The notes below the pieces were generated by a model. The model was given only the letters and a program-made list of their open reading frames with translations, was not told where the DNA came from and made no database searches. From the NCBI GenBank assembly GCA_964526965.1, contig CAZGML010000016.1, positions 1 to 57,193 on the forward strand: a stretch of 57,193 bases of DNA, read 5' to 3'. Shown one piece after another: positions 51,195 through 57,193 of the stretch (positions are counted from its first letter, which is position 1; every line of letters starts with the position of its first letter). The position numbers and the translations under genes were made by a program. Origin of the DNA: UBA6265 sp964526965 (GTDB taxonomy: Bacteria > Chloroflexota > Chloroflexia > Thermomicrobiales > UBA6265).

Positions 51195-54065
51195 CTATCG
51201 CTCCACGAGACCCGCTTCCTGAGCCCGCACCAGCAGGGCGTTTCCACTGGAATTTCCTCGCAGATACATATCCCGAATAGCCGGGTTCTGAATTTGATCA
51301 GCGCGGTCCAGGAACATCTTGGTACCCTCATTCAGGGTTATTGTTCGTAGCCGTTCGTTGCCGAGCTTTTCATACCCGTCTACAAGGCTAAGCAGTGCGA
51401 GGAGTGGATCTTCGAGCGCGCGGGGATCGTTGTTGCGCCACCATGACTGCAGCGCATTCAAATGCTCTTCAATACCTTCCCCCAGGCCGATTGCAGCTCG
51501 CAATACACCAGCAAGATCGTCCCCAGCCATTGCATCCAGCCCGGATTCGCGGCGGGTTTCATATGCCTTTTGGTAGTGCTTCTTCGCTTTCGCGAATTCG
51601 CCCATTGCTTCATACGCCTTGCCCTGATAGAGCCAGACGAACGCCTGCAGTCGGGGAGTTTGTAGCCGTGAAAGCTCTTTCTGGATATCCTGAAACAATT
51701 CAACCGCGTATTCGTGATGGCCCAGATGTACATGGCTCAGGGCGATATTCATGCGGCAAAGCATGATTCCCCGCACTTCACCATTGAAGGAGTATGTTGC
51801 GAGCGAGCGCTCGTACACGTCGATCGCATCCTGGAATCGGCCCAGGTCGAGGAGCGCGTTGCCCTCTGCAAGCAATGCTTCCGCGCCCAGTCCGTCCCGG
51901 TGGGCATCCGGAGCCGCAGCCCAGGCCGCGTGTGCATGGCGAATGGCGCCATCCAGCCGCCCGATGCGGCACGCTACGTGGCTGAGCATGGAGTGGTTCG
52001 CGCTCATGCGATCATTTCTTCCGATGCGCTCGTAAATCTCGATACTCTGATTCCAGGAGTCAATTGCATCATCCAGCCAACCGCGATCATAGGCGACGAG
52101 CGCAGTCAACTCGTGCGCCTCGGCCTCCAGGGCTTCGTTTCCGAGCCGTTGTGCCGCGATAATCGCTTCCTGGCCGATGCTCTGCGCTTCGTTCAGTGAT
52201 CCCATGCCCCGGAGCACGTGGGCTCGCCGCAATCGCGCCATCCACAGCCGTTTGGTATCGCCAGCTGCCTTGGCCAGTCGCTCGGACCTGTCGACCCACA
52301 CGAGCGTGAGGTCGTGGTCCAGCTTCGCCAGTGACGAGAAACTGGTGAGGAGGGCCTGCTCGGCTGCCTCGCTCGGCATGTTGGCCATCTCAAAGTGATG
52401 TGCCGCCATTGGCGCTGCCTGCAGCGGATTCAGTTCGTGCACGGCGATCAGGGCTTCTGCTGTACGGCGGTGAAGCGAGCGGCGCCGGTGAGGCGAAAGA
52501 GACTCGTAGACGGTTTCCGCTATGACATCGTGATCGAACTCAAAGGAGAGGTCGTGCGTACTTGAGCCGAGTCGGAATATCCGGTGTTTCTCAACCAGTT
52601 CCCGGTCGACGATCAAATCGACCTGTTCTTCAGAAAGCCCGGTCACAAGCGGCATCACATCCACCGTGAACCGGCTTCCCTGCACGCTGGCAGCATCGAC
52701 GATTGTGCGGGCATCATCGGGTAGCCGCTGCACACGTTCGTCGATCACTGCGCGCATGCGGCTTGGCAGTCGGGTCTCAATTTTCTCGCGATCGAGCGCC
52801 CACGATTCCTCGCTCTTTTTATGCAGTGCGCCGGTATTGACCATGCTCTGAATGAGCTCGGTAGTGAATAATGGATGCCCCTGCGTGCGGTCGTATAACG
52901 TTTGCACCAGCGTTTCGCGGTCTGGATTATCCATGGGGAATGAATCGACCATGGCTTCAATGAACGAGCGGCTGTCCTCGTTATCTATAGTTGTTTCCAG
53001 GCTGATAACAACGGAATCGATCTGCCGTTGCATTTCGTTGATCACCTGTAACAACGGGTGTCGACTTTCGGACTGCACCAGGTCAGATGATCGATATGTG
53101 CCGATAATCAACAACGGCATGTCCATTTGCAATCGCATTTGCCGTTGCAGGTGCAGCAGCAGGCTGCAACTACTTTCGTCTGCCCAGTGGAGGTCCTCCA
53201 GCACGACGATCATCGGCATCTCCATAGTGATGGTGGAGATGATGGAAACGATTTCGTCGTAGCGACCCATGGTGTATGTGGGCGACCACGCTTCTCGAAT
53301 GCGCTTCAATTCGCCCAGCCTGTCCGGCACGCGCGCGGTGGCCCAGCGTTCCAGATCTTCGAGGTCGATCAGCACGCCGCCAAGCTTTCCTACGCTGCCG
53401 AAGAGTGCCGTGGCAAAGTAATCATCTCGTGGAGTCTTTGGGAGATTGGTTGTTGCGGCTTTAAGCGCGGAGCTAAACGCTCGTCTCCAGGGCAGGTACG
53501 GCTCGACATTGGCGGTACCGCTCGAACATTCACCGTGGGCATAAACAATGTTGAGGGGCGATTCGATTATTTGCTGGCAAAATTCCTCTACAAGGCGGGT
53601 TTTCCCCATGCCGGCGGTACCTTCAACCAGCCGTATTTGCGGTTGACCCGTGAGCACACGATCCCACGCTTCCTGGAGCGCGGCCCACTGCTCATGCCTG
53701 CCTTCGCATACGAATGGTGTCTGAGATCGCGTCGGTTTCGGGGTTGGTATGGTCTTTTCGCGGCGTTGGGTTGCGCTGGCGGCACGTAAAAGCGCTTGCC
53801 CTCGTTCCGTTGTGGGGTTAAGGCCCAACCCAAGCATCAGAACCCGAACAGTTTCGGGGCGGGGACGCACAAATTCCGAGGGATCATCCTTGGCCGCTTC
53901 GATGTTTGCAATAGCGCGATCGCTGAGAACTCCCAGCTCAGCGACATCAGGATCATTGCGGAAGCGATCTGCTATGCGTTTTGCGAGTTCAGCCTGTGAA
54001 ATTCCTTGAGCACGTCGCTCTTCGCGCAACATCGTGCCGAAGGGCGATCGCATACGATTAGTCAT
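51195..54065 (-). CDS. Large ATPase regulator (Xre HTH, AAA/STAND NTPase, TPR), paralogue B
   Basis: The product has 956 residues with the same plan as its downstream neighbour. The Xre-type HTH is at about 10-60 (LREERRAQGISQAELAKRIA and SDRAIANIEAAKDDP). Walker A is GTAGMGKT (about 149-156) and Walker B is MIVVLEDLHWADESS. C-terminal TPR helices follow (for example LGAEALLAEGNALLDLGRFQDA). The HTH differs enough from paralogue A that the two may bind different sites. ATG 54065 is preferred to an overlapping TTG at 54068; GGAG lies 9 bases upstream. It lies downstream of the alpha/beta hydrolase gene on the same strand, after a structured 206-base leader. Confidence 0.83.
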   Translation of the reverse strand: MTNRMRSPFGTMLREERRAQGISQAELAKRIADRFRNDPDVAELGVLSDRAIANIEAAKDDPSEFVRPRPETVRVLMLGLGLNPTTERGQALLRAASATQRREKTIPTPKPTRSQTPFVCEGRHEQWAALQEAWDRVLTGQPQIRLVEGTAGMGKTRLVEEFCQQIIESPLNIVYAHGECSSGTANVEPYLPWRRAFSSALKAATTNLPKTPRDDYFATALFGSVGKLGGVLIDLEDLERWATARVPDRLGELKRIREAWSPTYTMGRYDEIVSIISTITMEMPMIVVLEDLHWADESSCSLLLHLQRQMRLQMDMPLLIIGTYRSSDLVQSESRHPLLQVINEMQRQIDSVVISLETTIDNEDSRSFIEAMVDSFPMDNPDRETLVQTLYDRTQGHPLFTTELIQSMVNTGALHKKSEESWALDREKIETRLPSRMRAVIDERVQRLPDDARTIVDAASVQGSRFTVDVMPLVTGLSEEQVDLIVDRELVEKHRIFRLGSSTHDLSFEFDHDVIAETVYESLSPHRRRSLHRRTAEALIAVHELNPLQAAPMAAHHFEMANMPSEAAEQALLTSFSSLAKLDHDLTLVWVDRSERLAKAAGDTKRLWMARLRRAHVLRGMGSLNEAQSIGQEAIIAAQRLGNEALEAEAHELTALVAYDRGWLDDAIDSWNQSIEIYERIGRNDRMSANHSMLSHVACRIGRLDGAIRHAHAAWAAAPDAHRDGLGAEALLAEGNALLDLGRFQDAIDVYERSLATYSFNGEVRGIMLCRMNIALSHVHLGHHEYAVELFQDIQKELSRLQTPRLQAFVWLYQGKAYEAMGEFAKAKKHYQKAYETRRESGLDAMAGDDLAGVLRAAIGLGEGIEEHLNALQSWWRNNDPRALEDPLLALLSLVDGYEKLGNERLRTITLNEGTKMFLDRADQIQNPAIRDMYLRGNSSGNALLVRAQEAGLVER

Positions 54066-54271
54066 CAATGCTCTGCTCCAACTTCCCAGACGGGCGGGAT
54101 AGATTGAAACCCACCCGCTGGGCCCCCTTTGTTTATTCTGAAGAGCACAAACCGGAATCGGAATCGGGTGAAGTCACCTGGGCAACAGGCTCGTTGCCCC
54201 AGTTTGCCGCTTTCACCCCTCCTCAGGGGTATCCGTGGCAATCAACGATTTCTCAAACTCCTTTTGTACCT
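54066..54271 (-). other. Structured leader between hydrolase and regulator genes
   Basis: This gene-free 206 bases holds several stems. GGGCAAC/GTTGCCC surrounds about 54180-54200, CCCCT/AGGGG lies near 54216-54229, and an imperfect GC-rich stem (CGGGCGGG with CCCACCCG, one mismatch) lies close to the regulator start. On the minus strand this reads as a compact folded RNA leader. No known riboswitch class was matched. Confidence 0.4.
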
Positions 54272-55054
54272 TCAGTCAACTAACTTGAGGATAGCACATA
54301 TAGTTAACTCGGTTTGTTCAACTACCATAAAGTGTCCCGCATCTGGCACCACAACTTCCGCAATTCCTGCCTCGACATATGCAGAGGTATCCATATCTGA
54401 ATCTGCACCTGTTATCAAGGTCATCGACTGTTGCAGATTGAGGAGAAGCCTGCCGAAGCCAGGATCGCGATGTCCGACAAGTGAGACCGCCGCCCGGTAC
54501 ATGGAGACCGGATCTGCCATTTTCAGCGTAGTCAGGAAAGCCTTGGCGGATTTCTCACCTCGTTGGGCCTGGAGTGTTGTCGCCCGCAGGAGCATGGGGT
54601 AGCCGCGGTCAACAAAAGCGTCTTCGGTACGTTTGGCAATGTTCGCGGCCAGAATGCTCTCTTCCCGGTTAAGGAGCGGCTCCGCGAGGATGAGCCGGGA
54701 AACGAGCTCGGGATGGGAGTGCGCAAGCATGATCGCGACATTCGCACCCATGCTGTGCGCGAACACAGGCGCCTGCGTGATCGAAAGTGATTCCAGCAGC
54801 GATGCCAGGTCGGAAGCAATCCTTTCGATGCTACCGGGATAAGAGGGGCTGGCGAATCCTTCACCGAACCCCGGGAAGTCGATAAACAGCGTCGGTTTTC
54901 CCCCAAGAGGCGAGCTGGCAAATCGCGGCGCATAGGTGTGAATGGCGGAGTCGCCCAGGCCGTGTAGCACTACAAGCGTATGTGGATCCGGCTCGTGACT
55001 CCACATATAGCCAATGCGGGAATCTTCGAGTTGGTAGTGAAATACGTTGGTCAC
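54272..55054 (-). CDS. Alpha/beta hydrolase
   Basis: This 260-residue hydrolase has the oxyanion-hole motif LVVLHGLGD (about 27-35), the nucleophile elbow AHSMGA with Ser101, an acidic residue near 217 (GADSDMD) and the catalytic His241 in GHFMV. It is soluble, with no signal peptide. The lid between strands 6 and 7 is short. The substrate is unknown; esterase, haloperoxidase-type or lactonase activities all occur in this fold. GTG 55054 follows GAGG at 6 bases. It lies between the cell-wall hydrolase and the regulator genes on the same strand, but the terminator at 55074-55108 separates it from the former. Confidence 0.8.
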   Translation of the reverse strand: MTNVFHYQLEDSRIGYMWSHEPDPHTLVVLHGLGDSAIHTYAPRFASSPLGGKPTLFIDFPGFGEGFASPSYPGSIERIASDLASLLESLSITQAPVFAHSMGANVAIMLAHSHPELVSRLILAEPLLNREESILAANIAKRTEDAFVDRGYPMLLRATTLQAQRGEKSAKAFLTTLKMADPVSMYRAAVSLVGHRDPGFGRLLLNLQQSMTLITGADSDMDTSAYVEAGIAEVVVPDAGHFMVVEQTELTICAILKLVD

Positions 55055-55073
55055 AGTTTGCCTCGTGAAAAGG

Positions 55074-55108
55074 GAGAACCCCGGACGATAGTATCGCCCG
55101 GGGTTCTC
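55074..55108 (-). terminator. Terminator after the NlpC/P60 gene
   Basis: GAGAACCCCGG (55074-55084) pairs with CCGGGGTTCTC (55098-55108). An inner CGAT/ATCG stem gives about 15 bp with one mismatch. On the minus strand it is followed by CCTTTTC. Confidence 0.8.
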
Positions 55109-55129
55109 AGTTTCTGCTACGTATGGATG

Positions 55130-57193
55130 CTAGAGTCGCACCGCACCGTACCATCGAGGTCCGTAGTAACTGGAGTCCAGGTCACTAATGACCACACCGG
55201 TTTCCTCGTTCTGTGCGTGGATGAATTGGCCGTTGCCAATGTACAGACCCACGTGGGAGAGGCCGGCAGTGTAGGTGTTCTGGAAGAATACCAGGTCACC
55301 TGGCTGCAGGTTGGATTTTGATACCGACGTGCCGGCCGAAACCTGGGTCCAGGTACCGTAGCCGATATCCTTGCCGGTCACGTTTACCGTCACCCAGTAG
55401 GTGAAGCCGGAGCAGTCGAAGCTCGCCGGTCCGTGGGTTGCCCATACGTATGGGTAGCCGAGGTAGCGCATGGCGTAATCGACCATGGCATTGCCTGTTG
55501 GCGTTGCACCCGCGGGGTTATCTGGCTTGGGCTTCGGCGTGGGTGATGGCGACGGAGTCGGATTGCTCGGTGTCGGAGCAGGATTGCTCGGAGTACCGGA
55601 GCCACCACGCTCGCTCAGCGCATCGCTCGTTTTGTTCAGGTAATCCTTGTGCATGAAACCAGACAGGCCATCGTAATCAACCGGATAGAAGTCGTTGGAC
55701 AGTGATCCGGTGATCAGCACTACCTTGCCGGAATCCACAACTGTGGAGATCGAGGAAGAGAGGCTGGCGCTGTAGCGGAGGTTCAGGCTCGCGGTGGTCT
55801 TGCCATGGTCACCCTTGCCCAGTCCGGAAGGAGCGGAGGGTTTTGCCGGCGTCGGATCGGCTGGAGTGGTTCCCGCGCTTCCGCCGGAAATGAATTCACT
55901 CGAAACGAATCCGTTAGTACCGCCACAGATTACGGCGGTCCAGCCGCTGGTGGAGCCGCTGCGCGTTTGCACAGACTGGCCAAGAGCCAGCGTGGTGATG
56001 ACCGGGTTGCTGGTGCCTGCACCAGCTCGGCAGTTCAGGCCCATACCACCAGTGTTGGCGACAGTAACCGAACCGGTTGGAGTGCTACTTTCGCTGCTCG
56101 AATCAGAATCAGAGCCGGAGTTTGATCCGGAAGAGTTGACATCCAGGTAGCTGGCGTGGGAGAAGCCTTCAGCTCCACCACAGGTGACTGGCACCCAATC
56201 GCCCTGCTGGGCGCCGCGTACCGGAACGCTGGAGCCGTGTCGCAGCACGGTGATGATTCCGTAGGAGGTACCCGCACCAGTGCGGCAATAGAGGCCATCG
56301 CCACCGGTGTTCACAACAGCGGTACCAGCACTGGCATTGCTGCTATTGCTGGAACCAGAGCTGCTGGAGCCGTTGGCAACTTCAATCCAGGTGGTGGAAA
56401 CGAAACCGTTCTGGCCACCGCAGGTTACCGGAGTCCAGCCGTCGGAGGCTGCACCGCGTGTAACAAGGCGGGTTCCATCCCAGAGAGTGGTGATGATGCT
56501 GTGGTTGAGGCCAGCGCCAGTGCGGCAGTTGAGGCCGTTACCTGTACCGGTAACCACAACGTCCATACGGGACTCTGTGATTTCCTCATCGCCAGCACCG
56601 CCGGACCAGAGGTAGTTCACATCAGCGAAGCCCTGCAGGCCACCACAATCAATACCGAGGTATCCGTTTACCGGCTCAGCCGAGACCAGTACCTTGGTGC
56701 CCTCGCGGAGGGTCATGAGGACCGGGGAATCCGGGCTGGTGTCTGCGCGGCAGAGAAGGCCATCGGTGGTTCCGGTGACAGTTGCCGAGCCGATCATCGC
56801 ATCAACATCGAACTGCTCTGCAGTGGTTGCGATTGGTGCTCGTGGTTCTGCCTCGGCTTCTTCCTTGACTTCCTCAGTGGGTTCTTCGGTCCCTACAGCT
56901 TCATCAGCGGCTTCCTCGGTCTCAGCAGCCTCTTCTGTGGCTTCCTGGGTCTCGGTGGCAGCTGGAGCGGTCGCTTCAGTCTCCGTTGTGACCTCTTCGG
57001 TCTCGGTGGCAGCTGGAGCAGTAGCTTCAGTCTCCGTTGTGACCTCTTCGGTCTCGACGGCTTCGGTTTCAGCAGCGTCAGCCGCCTCATCAGTTACTGG
57101 TTCAGTTGCAGCAGTGTCGTCAGTGGTTTCCTGAGCCTCAGTGGCCTCGTCGGCTACTGGTTCAGTTGCACCGGCGTCTTCTTCAGCGGCGTC
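55130..57193 (-). CDS. Five-SH3b, NlpC/P60 cell-wall hydrolase, N-terminus cut by window edge
   Basis: The frame stays open to the right edge, so the gene begins outside; 687 residues are visible. The first part is a long acidic Thr/Glu/Ala stalk with a 17-residue tandem repeat. Five bacterial SH3 (SH3b) domains follow, four with paired Cys in a CR...CGG pattern, then a Pro-rich linker (about 40 residues). The C-terminal NlpC/P60 domain has the catalytic FDCSGF Cys, SHVGLY His and FIHAQN. Such enzymes cut the stem peptide of peptidoglycan. The ATG at 56797 lies inside the frame and is not the true start, as the stalk upstream is coding. Confidence 0.85.
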   Translation of the reverse strand, partial: DAAEEDAGATEPVADEATEAQETTDDTAATEPVTDEAADAAETEAVETEEVTTETEATAPAATETEEVTTETEATAPAATETQEATEEAAETEEAADEAVGTEEPTEEVKEEAEAEPRAPIATTAEQFDVDAMIGSATVTGTTDGLLCRADTSPDSPVLMTLREGTKVLVSAEPVNGYLGIDCGGLQGFADVNYLWSGGAGDEEITESRMDVVVTGTGNGLNCRTGAGLNHSIITTLWDGTRLVTRGAASDGWTPVTCGGQNGFVSTTWIEVANGSSSSGSSNSSNASAGTAVVNTGGDGLYCRTGAGTSYGIITVLRHGSSVPVRGAQQGDWVPVTCGGAEGFSHASYLDVNSSGSNSGSDSDSSSESSTPTGSVTVANTGGMGLNCRAGAGTSNPVITTLALGQSVQTRSGSTSGWTAVICGGTNGFVSSEFISGGSAGTTPADPTPAKPSAPSGLGKGDHGKTTASLNLRYSASLSSSISTVVDSGKVVLITGSLSNDFYPVDYDGLSGFMHKDYLNKTSDALSERGGSGTPSNPAPTPSNPTPSPSPTPKPKPDNPAGATPTGNAMVDYAMRYLGYPYVWATHGPASFDCSGFTYWVTVNVTGKDIGYGTWTQVSAGTSVSKSNLQPGDLVFFQNTYTAGLSHVGLYIGNGQFIHAQNEETGVVISDLDSSYYGPRWYGAVRL
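56949..57050. repeat. 51-bp tandem repeat in the stalk of the cell-wall hydrolase
   Basis: Two direct copies, at 56949-56999 and 57000-57050, differ at two visible positions and encode 17-residue units (core VTTETEATAPAATETE). The length is a multiple of three, so gain or loss of units would change stalk length without a frameshift. Confidence 0.85.

Noticed and set aside
50903..51331. N-terminal extension of regulator A to 51331
   Set aside because: The extra 143 codons lack homology, overlap the end of regulator B and have no ribosome site. The TTG at 50902 has one and gives the same length as the paralogue.

Overview
The window comes from a bacterial chromosome of moderately high GC (high fifties per cent by eye, not computed). 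It has ordinary coding density, frequent GTG/TTG starts and Shine-Dalgarno sites. The recA gene carries a Gram-positive-type LexA box. Substrate-binding proteins carry Tat signals rather than lipoboxes, and several genes are typical of Chloroflexota/Terrabacteria. I infer a Chloroflexota member, perhaps Thermomicrobia-like; nothing here proves it. No rRNA, tRNA, CRISPR array, insertion sequence or prophage was seen.

Layout. 1-1789 (minus): three small membrane-anchored proteins in one operon, the last cut by the window edge. 2042-4709 (plus): a CopD-like membrane protein, a VanZ-like protein and the RNA ligase RtcB. 4706-7417: folC (minus) and nhaA (plus). 7460-12741: two orphan Tat-exported binding proteins (peptide type and zinc/manganese type), a PQQ-type beta-propeller protein and a nucleotidyltransferase-like protein. 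12815-19757: membrane proteins including a BrkB-family protein, a dCache-SnoaL fusion, a membrane-tethered winged-helix-like protein and a polytopic protein of 1053 residues. 19836-23209: M20 and S9 peptidases, convergent on a shared terminator. 23392-30968: an eight-gene ABC-2 export operon with a YtrA-type GntR repressor gene and a matching operator in its promoter. 31063-33448: a methyltransferase-like protein and recA with a clear promoter and SOS box.

The centrepiece is 33787-47961. A compact quaternary-amine/osmoprotectant ABC transporter (one ATPase with an acidic C-terminal tail, two permeases) is followed by eleven tandem genes for OpuAC-type substrate-binding proteins, all in the same direction. 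Normally such an operon has one binding protein. The copies fall into two structural classes. Copies 9-11 have lost the usual Y-T-G binding motif, copy 8 lacks one codon in a core motif, and copy 7 is interrupted by a single amber codon exactly where the mature protein would start. Most of the spacers contain a hairpin, and each gene has its own start signal.

The array ends at a bidirectional terminator. Facing it on the minus strand are two paralogous large regulators (Xre-type HTH, AAA/STAND ATPase, TPR), an alpha/beta hydrolase, and a five-SH3b NlpC/P60 cell-wall hydrolase that runs off the right edge. A working model (inference) is one osmoprotectant importer with many interchangeable receptors, possibly controlled by the adjacent ATPase regulators.
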